NCBI GenBank assembly: GCA_003574785.1
Contig: QORU01000007.1
Coordinates: 186,001-250,000, forward strand
Length of the DNA stretch: 64,000 nucleotides
Direction of reading: 5' to 3'
DNA from: Taklimakanibacter deserti
GTDB taxonomy: Bacteria > Pseudomonadota > Alphaproteobacteria > Rhizobiales > Aestuariivirgaceae
Of the stretch, positions 22,070 through 30,477 are shown one piece after another. The translations under genes and the position numbers were made by a program. The stretch's first letter is position 1. Each line of letters opens with the position of its first letter. Under the pieces are notes generated by a model that was not told where the DNA came from, did not search any database, and saw only the letters and a program-made list of their open reading frames with translations.

Positions 22070-22225
22070 GGCGAAAGGTTCGGCCGAGATATTTGGTCTC
22101 CATGCAGATCATGAGCCTCGGCGCGGCACGGGTGGCGAGAAACGGATTTTCCGCTGTTCATCCCGATGAAAGGCCGATAGCTTCAGGCTCAGAAGCAAAA
22201 AGAAAGACGGACAATTTCTACGGGA

Positions 22226-23713
22226 ATGGCAGATAGCACGCGGCGACGACTGCTGACGCGCGGACTTTTTCAGCAGCGAACCTTCTTTGAACTGACGGAC
22301 CGCCTGTATCGCGGACACTCGCTGTCGGACGCCTATGAGGCGACGCTCGATGCGATCCGGGAACTTCTGGGATGCGAGCGCGCATCGATCCTGCGCTTCG
22401 ACAGCAAAGGCGTCATGCGCTTCGTCGCCTGGCGGGAACTTTCGCAAGCCTATCGCCAGGCGGTGGACGGACATTCACCCTGGCGTCCGGGCACGCGCGA
22501 TCCCGAACCCATCTATGTCAGCGATATCGCCCAATCGGGGGAATCCGAAGAACTCAAGCAGGTCGTTCTCGGCGAGGGCATCCAGGCTTTGGCCTTCATC
22601 CCCCTTACCTTCAATCGCGCGACCATCGGCAAGTTCATGGTCTATCATGCGGCTCCCCATGAATTCACCGATGAGGAGCGCGAGATCGCCCTGACGCTCG
22701 CGCGCCAGCTCAGCTTCGCCATCGAGCGGGAAACGGCCGACCTGGCCGGCAGCCGGCTCGCCGCCCTGATCGACTCTTCCGAGGACGCCATCGTCTCGAA
22801 AAACCTGGACGGCATCATCCAAAGCTGGAACCCGGGCGCCGAGCGCCTGTTCGGCTACAGCGCCCCGGAGGCCATCGACAAGCCGATCACCATTGTCATT
22901 CCGGATGACCGGCTGGACGAGGAGACATCCATCCTGGCGCGAATCCGAAAGGGCGAGCGCGTCGAGCCTTACGAGACGGTGCGCCGGCGCAAGGATGGCA
23001 GCCTCGTCCATGTGTCGCTCGCGGTCTCGCCGATCGTCGATCCCCAAGGCATGATCCTCGGCGCCTCGAAGATCGCCCGCGACATGACCACCCAGCATCT
23101 CGCGCATGAGCGCCAGCAGCTTCTGCTGCGCGAGATGAATCACAGGGTGAAGAACCTGTTCGCGGTCACGAGCAGCCTCATCAGCCTCAATTCGCGCTCG
23201 GCCACCTCGGTTCGGGAACTTGCGGCCTCCGTGACCGAGCGCCTCACCGCCCTCGGCCGGGCGCATGCGCTGACGATGAGCGGCGGCGAGGCCGGAGAGC
23301 ACAGCGCCAGCCTGCACAGCCTCACCGAGGCCCTATTGGCGCCCTATAATGAACGGGAAAAGCCGCGCGTCTCGATCTCGGGCGACGACATGCGCCTCGC
23401 CGCCAAGGCGATCACCCCGATGGCGCTGCTGCTGCACGAATTCGCGACCAATGCCGCGAAATACGGCGCGCTCTCCAACGATGCCGGACGCGTCGAGATA
23501 GGCTTTTCCGTGGAGGGCGACGTCGTGAAAGTGGTCTGGTCGGAGACCGGCGTATCGCAACCTGCCGACAAGCCGGATAACGGGTTCGGCAGCCTGCTCG
23601 TGCAAGCGACCGTCACCCAGCTCGGCGGCCGCATGGATCGCGAATGGACGACCGAGGGACTGCGCATCAGCCTCGATCTGTCGGGCCCGCTTCTGGCGCC
23701 GCCAGTGGATTGA
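22226..23713 (+). CDS. GAF-PAS HWE-type sensor histidine kinase
   Basis: 495 residues, cytosolic. A GAF domain (about 25-165) and a PAS domain (about 175-290, with NLDGIIQSWNPGAERLFGYS) precede the HWE/HisKA_2 dimerisation box LREMNHRVKNLFAVTSSLIS with phospho-acceptor His306. The ATPase domain has LHEFATNAAKYGALS (N-box) and GFGSLLVQA. In alphaproteobacteria, kinases of this family often feed the PhyR/NepR/EcfG general stress pathway; that link is an inference supported here by the many EcfG-like promoters around the gene. It is divergent from a lone receiver protein. Confidence 0.94.
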   Translation: MADSTRRRLLTRGLFQQRTFFELTDRLYRGHSLSDAYEATLDAIRELLGCERASILRFDSKGVMRFVAWRELSQAYRQAVDGHSPWRPGTRDPEPIYVSDIAQSGESEELKQVVLGEGIQALAFIPLTFNRATIGKFMVYHAAPHEFTDEEREIALTLARQLSFAIERETADLAGSRLAALIDSSEDAIVSKNLDGIIQSWNPGAERLFGYSAPEAIDKPITIVIPDDRLDEETSILARIRKGERVEPYETVRRRKDGSLVHVSLAVSPIVDPQGMILGASKIARDMTTQHLAHERQQLLLREMNHRVKNLFAVTSSLISLNSRSATSVRELAASVTERLTALGRAHALTMSGGEAGEHSASLHSLTEALLAPYNEREKPRVSISGDDMRLAAKAITPMALLLHEFATNAAKYGALSNDAGRVEIGFSVEGDVVKVVWSETGVSQPADKPDNGFGSLLVQATVTQLGGRMDREWTTEGLRISLDLSGPLLAPPVD

Positions 23714-23800
23714 GTCCCGCAACGGATTTCCGCGCCGGAGGAAAGCAGGCAGCCGGCGAAGAGGCTTGACGGCCGAGAGGGCCTCATATCTATTGCCGCG

Positions 23801-24166
23801 ATGAACCGCATCCTCGCCGCACTCATCGTTTCGTTTTCCCTTGCCGTCCCCCAGGCTTTCGCCGCCGACCGGCTGGATGCGCGTGAAATCCGCCAAGTGG
23901 TGCCCGGTACATGGTCCGGCAACTACAAAAAGGCCTCGCTCGTGCTGACGATCGCCGCCGATGGGACCGTCAGGGGACGCTATAACGGCATACCCGCCTC
24001 GGGCCGCTGGACAACCAAGCGCACATCGGATGGCGACAGGATCTGCCTGACATTCTCATCGATCATCAGCGACACGAAATGCGGCGAGCTGTACCGCAAA
24101 GGGAACAGCACCCTTTATGGCTATCTCAATCGTGGAAAGCCGCGGCTCTGGCTGAGGCGCAGCTGA
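23801..24166 (+). CDS. Small exported hypothetical protein
   Basis: 121 residues. Signal peptide 1-22 (ILAALIVSFSLAVPQAFAAD). The mature part is beta-rich (GTWSGNYKKASLVLTIAADG, GRYNGIPASGRWTTKR) with two cysteines (RICLTFSS and DTKCGELY) that could form a disulfide. The fold resembles small periplasmic lipocalin-like barrels. No specific family recognised. Confidence 0.75.
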   Translation: MNRILAALIVSFSLAVPQAFAADRLDAREIRQVVPGTWSGNYKKASLVLTIAADGTVRGRYNGIPASGRWTTKRTSDGDRICLTFSSIISDTKCGELYRKGNSTLYGYLNRGKPRLWLRRS

Positions 24167-24210
24167 GCTCCGCAATAGTCAGCGGAAGGACTCGCGGGGA
24201 GTGCGCCGAC

Positions 24211-24309
24211 TCACGAATTCCAGAAGGCCAGCGTGCCCCATAAGGCCGCGCCCCAGAAGGCTAAGACCGCCACGACAACACCGAGCCAGAAGAGGATCAA
24301 GAATCGCAT
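24211..24309 (-). CDS. 32-residue membrane microprotein (candidate)
   Basis: MRFLILFWLGVVVAVLAFWG followed by AALWGTLAFWNS: a single Trp-rich hydrophobic helix. The frame is clean, but the ribosome site is weak. A longer in-frame frame to 24420 adds an unlikely basic leader. Confidence 0.45.
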   Translation of the reverse strand: MRFLILFWLGVVVAVLAFWGAALWGTLAFWNS

Positions 24310-24367
24310 TTTACCGGGATGTCGCGGTCCTTCTTGCACGCGGCCCTCGCCTTGGCTTCTTGAGATC

Positions 24368-24411
24368 AACGGAAGAGCCGAGATCCAAGTTATCCCCCCG
24401 GCCCTTCCGTT
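24368..24411. repeat. Imperfect inverted repeat
   Basis: AACGGAAG-A-GCCG, an 18-base loop, CGGC-C-CTTCCGTT: 12 paired bases with one A/C mismatch, no T-run. It lies upstream of the 32-residue microprotein and may be regulatory. Confidence 0.5.
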
Positions 24412-24420
24412 GTACGCCAA

Positions 24421-24738
24421 CTCACTGCAGGGGCGTCCCGATGATTATTCCGCAGGGTAAAAAGTGTGTTAACGAAATCGAAACCATAGGCTTGCGGGGA
24501 TCCGGCTCAGGCGAGGGATCCCGGCTAAAATCATGACTTTACTATTGATTCCCGCCTCAGGCCCCCAGGTTTTTCCCAGCTGATTTCGTCTCAGACTTAA
24601 CCAGGGTTAAGGCATTCCCCGCCGCCCCTGATCAGAGTCCGATGTCGGGTTGGCCATCGGTCCATGCCGCCGGTGAAGGCCCTGGCCCGCCGTGCAGCCC
24701 CTCGGCGAGCCCATCATTTGAAGCGCCGGAGACGCGCC
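24421..24738. other. 318-base interval without a convincing gene
   Basis: Contains only a 32-codon frame starting at 24440 with unlikely composition, and the inverted repeat at 24597-24610. Part of the longer frame of the next gene (from 24664) overlaps it. Confidence 0.4.
24597..24610. promoter_or_regulatory. TTAACCAGGGTTAA inverted repeat, candidate CtrA-like site
   Basis: TTAACC-AG-GGTTAA, a perfect 6-bp palindromic pair, followed by GGC exactly as in the element at 22056-22069. It lies about 130 bases upstream of the gene at 24739. Confidence 0.35.
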
Positions 24739-25014
24739 GTGCCAAAGGCCTATTTCGAACCCGAATATCTGAATGCCCTCGTCGAGGTCTTCCACGAGGC
24801 AAAACGCATCCTCGAACGTCGCGGGATCACCCATCCCGTTGCCGTTGATGCGGTGGCGCGGCGGATCTTGAGCCTGGCCCAAGAAGGCGTGCCCCCCTGG
24901 CAGATCCTGGGCGAGGTCCTTCCACCCATGACGCCGGAAGCCGCGGGGCTGCCCGAAGTCGCCAGCACCAACGACATCGTCGTGAGCGGTCCGGCGCCTG
25001 ACACCGAGCGCTAG
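24739..25014 (+). CDS. Small hypothetical protein
   Basis: 91 residues from the GTG at 24739, which is preceded by GGAG seven bases away; an ATG-type frame from 24664 adds 25 Arg-rich residues that look non-coding. Helical middle (YLNALVEVFHEAKRILERRG and AVDAVARRILSLAQEGVPPW) with a short polar tail. No membrane segment. Not recognised. Confidence 0.65.
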   Translation: MPKAYFEPEYLNALVEVFHEAKRILERRGITHPVAVDAVARRILSLAQEGVPPWQILGEVLPPMTPEAAGLPEVASTNDIVVSGPAPDTER

Positions 25015-25100
25015 AACGCCGGCGCCAGGTGGATTGCTCAACTCATTGTCTGGCGGCCTTCGCATGCGGCATTCGAGCAATCGCAAGCGGATCAGCGACT

Positions 25101-25125
25101 GGAACATAAATTCGGATTCGCCGTT
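25101..25125 (+). promoter_or_regulatory. Sigma-EcfG promoter, GGAAC-N16-CGTT
   Basis: GGAAC at 25101-25105 and CGTT at 25122-25125, a perfect match, 36 bases before the ferritin-like gene. Confidence 0.75.
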
Positions 25126-25160
25126 GAAGCCTCATCCCAACTCGACAACGGAGGACACCC

Positions 25161-25661
25161 ATGGCCATGGACTCGCTTGAAGCCCTGTTCGAAGACACTC
25201 TTCGCGACATGTATTACGCGGAGAAGAAGCTGACCCGCATCCTTCCCAAGATGGCAAAGAAGGCAACCGCGCAGGAACTCGTCGACGCCTTCACATCGCA
25301 TGCTGAGGAAACCGCGGGGCAGGTGGAGCGGATCGAAAAAGTCTTCGAGATGCTCGACAAGGCCGCACGCGGCAAGAAGTGCGAAGCGTTGGAAGGCCTC
25401 TCGGCGGAGGGCGATCACGTCATGGAAGAGGCCGAGGAGGACGGCGTGATGGATGCCGGACTGATCGCGAGCGCCCAGGCCGTCGAGCATTATGAGATTG
25501 CCCGCTATGGCGCGCTGATCGCCTGGGCCAAGCAACTCGAGCTGACCGATGCTGCCGATCTCCTGGTTGAAAGCCTCGAGCAGGAAAAGGCGGCGGACGA
25601 GAAGCTGAACGGCATCGCCGAAAAGGTCAATCCCATGGCCGAACGCAAGGAAGCCGCCTGA
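25161..25661 (+). CDS. DUF892 ferritin-like protein (YciE/YciF family)
   Basis: 166 residues. The family opening LEALFEDTLRDMYYAEKKLT is followed by HAEETAGQVERIEKVFEML and AQAVEHYEIARYGALIAWAK, the four-helix ferritin-like pattern with carboxylate and His metal ligands (Glu/His in EHYE and HAEE). Such proteins are general-stress induced and thought to bind iron or manganese. GGAGG precedes the ATG. A perfect stress promoter lies upstream and a strong terminator downstream, so it is a single-gene unit. Confidence 0.93.
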   Translation: MAMDSLEALFEDTLRDMYYAEKKLTRILPKMAKKATAQELVDAFTSHAEETAGQVERIEKVFEMLDKAARGKKCEALEGLSAEGDHVMEEAEEDGVMDAGLIASAQAVEHYEIARYGALIAWAKQLELTDAADLLVESLEQEKAADEKLNGIAEKVNPMAERKEAA

Positions 25662-25676
25662 AGCATTCACCCATCA

Positions 25677-25704
25677 GCCCGCCGGTCGATCCGGCGGGCC
25701 TTTT
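25677..25704 (+). terminator. Terminator of the ferritin-like gene
   Basis: GCCCGCCGG, TCGAT loop, CCGGCGGGC, CTTTT. Confidence 0.8.
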
Positions 25705-25781
25705 CATCAAACGAAATCCAACCAGGATGCGCATGGAGAGCGGAACTTTGCCGTGGCGAGGCAAAGCCCACGTTTCTCGCT

Positions 25782-25955
25782 TCAGCTTACGATGGAAATG
25801 CCGGCAAAAAGAAGAATGAGGAAAATAACGGCGAGGATGAGAAAGAGCGTGAAAAGAATCTTTGCAATTCCGGCCGCGCCTTGCGCGATGCCCGAAAAGC
25901 CTAATGCGCCGGCAACAATCGACACCAGAAAGAATATGAGCGCCCATTTCAACAT
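25782..25955 (-). CDS. DUF1328 (YtjA-type) membrane protein
   Basis: 57 residues from the ATG at 25955. Starts [20 protein letters not shown] and continues [19 protein letters not shown]: two helices with the AxAGxAKxLF motif typical of DUF1328. The family is common in stress clusters but has no known function. A perfect GGAAC-N17-CGTT element sits 41 bases upstream. Confidence 0.9.
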   Translation of the reverse strand: MLKWALIFFLVSIVAGALGFSGIAQGAAGIAKILFTLFLILAVIFLILLFAGISIVS

Positions 25956-25995
25956 GAGAATCTTCTCACTCAGACTTTCCACAGCTGTCCAATAG

Positions 25996-26021
25996 AACGT
26001 CGAGCTCGGGCGAGCGGTTCC
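25996..26021 (-). promoter_or_regulatory. Sigma-EcfG promoter, GGAAC-N17-CGTT
   Basis: Minus strand: GGAAC at 26021-26017 and CGTT at 25999-25996, a perfect match facing the DUF1328 gene. Confidence 0.75.
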
Positions 26022-26101
26022 ATCGGCATATCACTGTAGAGATCAGGCATCCACATGACGGAAGCGTGGAACCAATCGAAGCCTGCAAGAATTAAATGCT
26101 T

Positions 26102-26233
26102 ATGAAAAGGACAACAAAATCAGCGAAGGCGCGGCTGGCGGCAAGCGAGCAACCTCTGCCCTTTGCCTTAAGCCTGGTCGTCGTCTCCGGCCTCATCGGA
26201 TTGCTGATCGTCTGGTTCGCCGGCGGCCATTGA
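26102..26233 (+). CDS. 43-residue membrane microprotein (candidate)
   Basis: A basic N-terminus (MKRTTKSAKARLAASEQPLP) is followed by one transmembrane helix (FALSLVVVSGLIGLLIVWFA) and GGH. This positive-inside topology is typical of real small membrane proteins. The ribosome site is weak (AAGAA). GGAAC occurs 38 bases upstream but without a good -10. Confidence 0.5.
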   Translation: MKRTTKSAKARLAASEQPLPFALSLVVVSGLIGLLIVWFAGGH

Positions 26234-26366
26234 TAGCCGCCAATATGCGACCCGGCGCACTTCCGTGATCGGAAAAAACGCGTCGGCCTGCCGAAGCGTT
26301 CGCTTTCGCAACTCAAAATGGCGCAGCGCGCAACTGCCGGTCGCGCGCCGCTTTCTCCCCGGCGAT

Positions 26367-27176
26367 TCAGAGATTGCGGCCGGGCCCGTCAGAGCCGGTA
26401 TCGCCGCCGGTGCCACCATCCTGCTCGCCGCCGCCGTCCGACGGGGGTCCCCGATCCGATCCCGCCCTGACACCGCCACGGTCACTCCGGGAATTATTGC
26501 CGCCGCCGAAGAAATTCTCGAACAGCGTGGCACTCGAACGGCAGGACTGGGTGTTGAGGCGGAAAGGCCGCGCCAGAGTGCCCTGATCGAGAATATAGGG
26601 CAGCGTGCGCAAAGCGCGGCCCTTGGCGCGGCCGCCCAGCTCATCGACATCGTTGCTGCGCGCCCGCCCGACGCCGCAATTGTCGGGGATGATCTCACAT
26701 TCACCGGAAGCGCAAAGCCTCACCCGCCCCTGCAGCACGGCGACGAGCGTCTGCCGGCCGGAAGAGAAGTCGAAAGCGGTGCCGCGAATGCCGATCGTCG
26801 CATTGGCGGTCTGGATGTCATAGGCATTCTTGGCGCTGTTGCCGCTGATGAAGCGGAAGGTGCCGCGCAGGGCGTCGACCGAAAATTTCTGCGCGCGCTT
26901 GCCGCCACGCATGAGGAAACGGTCGATGACCAAGGTCGAATTGGGGCCGACCACGAGCTTGGTGCTGTCGACGAAAACGATCTGAATATTGCCTCTGCCG
27001 GTCTCGAGCCTGTCATTCTCATAGACGGCGCTGCCGGGGCTCAAAGCGCGGCCCGAACCCGTGGGCGAACCCACGACCGCGACTACTTTGCCGATGGGGC
27101 TTGCGGCCATGCCGGGCCCTGCGAGAGCAAAAAATCCAATCGTTGCCGCAAATAAAAAGCGGGCGGAACGCAACAT
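26367..27176 (-). CDS. Exported FecR-domain protein (copy 1)
   Basis: 269 residues. Signal peptide 1-24 (FLFAATIGFFALAGPGMAAS). The FecR domain spans about 25-155: GKVVAVVGSPTGSGRALSPG, VYENDRLETGRGNIQIVFVD, STKLVVGPNSTLVIDRFL and a TANATIGIRGTAFDFSSG turn. A Cys-containing segment and a Gly/Asp/Arg-rich disordered tail (about 215-269) follow. There is no membrane anchor or partner sigma factor, so it is probably not a classical anti-sigma regulator. It is a close paralogue of copy 2 at 30478-31299; the two bracket the autotransporter gene. Confidence 0.88.
   Translation of the reverse strand: MLRSARFLFAATIGFFALAGPGMAASPIGKVVAVVGSPTGSGRALSPGSAVYENDRLETGRGNIQIVFVDSTKLVVGPNSTLVIDRFLMRGGKRAQKFSVDALRGTFRFISGNSAKNAYDIQTANATIGIRGTAFDFSSGRQTLVAVLQGRVRLCASGECEIIPDNCGVGRARSNDVDELGGRAKGRALRTLPYILDQGTLARPFRLNTQSCRSSATLFENFFGGGNNSRSDRGGVRAGSDRGPPSDGGGEQDGGTGGDTGSDGPGRNL
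26500..27176 (-). repeat. Copy 1 of a long direct repeat (FecR genes)
   Basis: This block and 30640-31299 are the same sequence with scattered differences, covering the first 220 or so codons of both FecR genes. The tails diverge. The repeats enclose the autotransporter gene. Confidence 0.75.
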
Positions 27177-27305
27177 GCAGAATCTCCACAGTCAGTTCGC
27201 CCTCTCTCAGGGGCCGAGCTTTTGACCGGTTTTTCGGAAAAAGGCAACTTACAAATATTTGCGGGGAGTGCCTGTTTCGTTCCAGGCACAGAATCATTGC
27301 GGCAT

Positions 27306-27330
27306 AAAAAAGGCCTGCGAAATGTTTCGC
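27306..27330 (-). terminator. Probable terminator of the autotransporter gene
   Basis: Minus strand: a short GCGAA/TTCGC hairpin (27330-27317), then AGGCC and a run of six T. A second small hairpin (GCCGCC-CAA-GGCGGC, 27353-27367) lies just before it. Confidence 0.5.
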
Positions 27331-27373
27331 TGAACCGCTGCTATCGACCGGCGCCGCCCAAGGCGGCACGCGA

Positions 27374-30300
27374 CTACCAGACGAAGCGCACCCCGGCATT
27401 GCCGGTGAAGGCCTCATAGTCGTCGGCAAACAGATAGTTGCCGCGCACGAAGCTCGACCAGCCGTCGGGATTGGCCACGCCCAGGCCCAGCGAGATATCG
27501 CCAAAGGTCGAGCTCTGATCATCGGAGGCTCCGAAATCCGGAACGCCCGTATCGACGATGGTCACATCCGAGTCGCCGCCTGTGAGAGTCTGCCACACGC
27601 TCGCCGTCACGTCGGCCGAATAGACCGTGGCATCGGTATGGGTATGATCGACGCCGAAGCGCAGGCCGAGACGGCCGCGCACGCTCGTGTCGTCATCGAA
27701 CTCGACGGTGCCGCCGAAGACATCGACGTCGTCGATCTCGGTATAGACGACCGCGAGCGATGCCTGCGGCTCGATATAGGCCGTGTGGCCGAATTTGTAG
27801 CCGGTATCGAGGCGGCCGCCGACATTCACCGCATCGGTATCGGAATCATCGCCTCCCAGGTCTTGCGGGTCGATGTCGATGTCGAGGAAGTCGACCCTCA
27901 CCGTGGCGTCGGCATAGAAGGCCTGGTCGAGATAGGTCACATAGGCGCCGACCATCGGGCCTTGAAAATCCCATTCGGTGTTGGTCGCCTTGAAATCAAG
28001 ATCGGAGCCGACATAGCCGCCGAAGACACCGAAGAGCCATGCATCGCCAAAGGCTTCCTTGGTGCCGAAGTCGAAGCCCGCCATGCCGCCATAGATCGTC
28101 TGCTTGCGGTCGAGGTCGTAGCCATTCTCCTCATCGTCGAGATCGATATAGGTGCCGAAGCCCTTGAACCAGAAGCCGGGGGCCATGATGGCGCCGGCGA
28201 TGGGCGTCGGCTCGACCGGCTCGCTGTAATCGGCAACCGGGGTCACGCCCAGGCCCTGGAGGAGCGGGCGCAAATCGGCCTGGCGCTGCAGCACGGTCCC
28301 GATCGTCTGGAACCAGATGTCCTGCGTTGCGCCGAAGCCCGCGGGGAATTCGAAGGCGCCAGGACCCACAACGGGGTCGCCCGAGCCGTCGGGGTTCTCG
28401 GTGACGGTATAGAGCTCGTGCCAGTTGTTGAGCGGATCGAAGCGCATGTCCCAGACGAAGAAGCCGCCATTGATCGGACCAGCGAGATTGAACTGGTCTT
28501 CCGCCGATTGCGTGCCCACGATGCGCACCACCGGTATGCCCACGAGATTGGCGCCATTGGCGCCAACGACATTGACGTGAACGGTGGTCGTGCCCGCGGT
28601 GCTGCCGATGACGAAAAGCTCGTCGGACAAATGATCGGTTTCCGGATCGTTTCCCTGCCCCAGATTGGCATCGACCGCGAGCCGGCCATTGGTGCCGGTA
28701 TAGGCCAAGGCGGGCGTGCCTATGCCATTCTCGAAGTCGAACTGGGTTTGACTGGTCAGCACGAGGGTATCATCGTGGTCGCCGTCGAGAAGCGAAATCA
28801 GGCCGCCGTCATTGTTGAATTTTTCCAGATTGAATATGCGTGAGGTCTCGGGATTCGACGAGTCATCGGCAGCGACCAGCGTGCCGGTGTTGTTCACGAC
28901 GTCATAACCACCACCTTGATACTGAATGTCATAATTAAGAAGGTCATAATCCTCCTGGCCGCCGAAATCGCTGTCACCGCCTGCCATGTTCCAGAAGCCG
29001 TGGTTGTCCAGCGTGTCATTGCCTTCAGCGGCTTCGAAGCGGACCGTGCCGATGAGGTTGGCCCGATTGTCGACATGGGTGTTCCCGCTTCCCACGTAAT
29101 AACAGTAATAATCACAGAAGTAAGCTTCGGCATTCGTGATGATGGCGAGGTCATGCGATTCGCCGGAAAGATTGCGCACCATGCCCGCATTGTAGATCGA
29201 GATGTCGCGGGCAGTGGACCAGACGCCGATGCCCCCCGTTTCGCCCTGCACCAGGCCGCCGCCGCCGACGGTGATGTCGACCACGCCATCTTCGAAAACG
29301 TCGCCGCCATGCGTGGCGGCGATGCCAAAGGCCGGATAATCCTCATAGGTGTTGCCTACGCCCGTCACCGACCCGTTGACATCGATCGTGAGATCCCAGT
29401 TGGCATTCTGGCGCGCATCGATGCCGTCGTCGCCCTCGCCCCTGACGGTGCTGCCCGGACCCGTGGTGATGGTCAGCGCTTTCCCGTTCCACGAATTAGA
29501 GGCATGGATGCCGTCACCCTGATACGCGCCCTGGGCATAGCCACCCACAATGCCATTGGCCTCGATCCTGAGCTCGCCATCGCCGTAATTCAGAGCTTGT
29601 ATGCCGTGGCCGGCCCCCTTGACGACGCTCAGAGCGCCGGTGGTGATGGTGAGATCGCCGGCGACGATCCCGCCATTATAGCCGTTCCGGGCATAGATGG
29701 CGTCATAGCCATAGCCATACACTATGCCGTTGGCGTTGATCGTGAGATCGCTGCCGTCCTCCGCCGGATCATAGGCAAAACCGAGGTTCACCGCATCGAT
29801 GCCATTGTGGGCGCCGCGGACAATGGTATTGGCGTCCGTGGTGATGGTGAGATCTGTGCCCCGGTTATAGGCATTGATGCCGTCGGCGACCGGGTAGGGA
29901 AATTCGGTATCACTCGTCGTCCCGGTGATCAGAGCATCGCCGGTGACCATGATGGTCGTTTCACCACTGCCAAAGTTGCGCGTGTAAATGCCGCTGCCTT
30001 CAATGGCGGTGATGGCGGTGCCATTGGCGAACACATTGATGCGGCCAACAGGCGGCGGTTCCAAGCCGTCATCCGCGATGACCTCGAGGCCATGGCCATC
30101 CAGGTTGGTGATCGAGGAGGCATTGTCGTCGAGGAACTGGATCAAGCCTTCGCCTGTAACCCGGACGCCGCCCTCCGTCACGGTCAAAGACGGCGGCGCC
30201 GTCTCCACCGCCGCGTCGGTATCGTTGTGATCGATGAAGGTCTCGGTGCCGCTGCATACGATCGTTGCAGAGCCCGAGGTGCAATAGGCATAGGCCTGAC

Positions 30301-30424
30301 GCCCATAGCCGAGGAAGGGCACCACGGCCAGGATGGTCGTCGCCGCCAGCCGGCTGCGCAGGAGACGGCTCGTCGCCTTCCGCGCGGGGGTGTCCGACAG
30401 CATCCAGTTCAGCGGCTTTCCCAT
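27374..30424 (-). CDS. Autotransporter-type outer-membrane protein
   Basis: 1016 residues. An extended signal region (residues 1-46, TTILAVVPFLGYGRQAYA) is followed by a long beta-helix-like passenger with repeats of the form LTITTxxxTxVxGxxxGIxAxNxG (about 130-420) and further Asn/Asp-rich strands. The C-terminal autotransporter barrel (about 730-1016) has GFWFKGFGTYIDLDDEENGY and AFTGNAGVRFVW at the end; the terminal aromatic is the outer-membrane sorting signal. No adhesin, protease or lipase motif was seen in the passenger. Secretion to the surface is inferred from the family. Flanked on both sides by FecR-domain genes on the same strand. Confidence 0.92.
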   Translation of the reverse strand: MGKPLNWMLSDTPARKATSRLLRSRLAATTILAVVPFLGYGRQAYAYCTSGSATIVCSGTETFIDHNDTDAAVETAPPSLTVTEGGVRVTGEGLIQFLDDNASSITNLDGHGLEVIADDGLEPPPVGRINVFANGTAITAIEGSGIYTRNFGSGETTIMVTGDALITGTTSDTEFPYPVADGINAYNRGTDLTITTDANTIVRGAHNGIDAVNLGFAYDPAEDGSDLTINANGIVYGYGYDAIYARNGYNGGIVAGDLTITTGALSVVKGAGHGIQALNYGDGELRIEANGIVGGYAQGAYQGDGIHASNSWNGKALTITTGPGSTVRGEGDDGIDARQNANWDLTIDVNGSVTGVGNTYEDYPAFGIAATHGGDVFEDGVVDITVGGGGLVQGETGGIGVWSTARDISIYNAGMVRNLSGESHDLAIITNAEAYFCDYYCYYVGSGNTHVDNRANLIGTVRFEAAEGNDTLDNHGFWNMAGGDSDFGGQEDYDLLNYDIQYQGGGYDVVNNTGTLVAADDSSNPETSRIFNLEKFNNDGGLISLLDGDHDDTLVLTSQTQFDFENGIGTPALAYTGTNGRLAVDANLGQGNDPETDHLSDELFVIGSTAGTTTVHVNVVGANGANLVGIPVVRIVGTQSAEDQFNLAGPINGGFFVWDMRFDPLNNWHELYTVTENPDGSGDPVVGPGAFEFPAGFGATQDIWFQTIGTVLQRQADLRPLLQGLGVTPVADYSEPVEPTPIAGAIMAPGFWFKGFGTYIDLDDEENGYDLDRKQTIYGGMAGFDFGTKEAFGDAWLFGVFGGYVGSDLDFKATNTEWDFQGPMVGAYVTYLDQAFYADATVRVDFLDIDIDPQDLGGDDSDTDAVNVGGRLDTGYKFGHTAYIEPQASLAVVYTEIDDVDVFGGTVEFDDDTSVRGRLGLRFGVDHTHTDATVYSADVTASVWQTLTGGDSDVTIVDTGVPDFGASDDQSSTFGDISLGLGVANPDGWSSFVRGNYLFADDYEAFTGNAGVRFVW

Positions 30425-30477
30425 ATCCCCAATTCCTTGTCCCGAATCTCACCCCTGGCGTTCATGTCGAGCTACTA

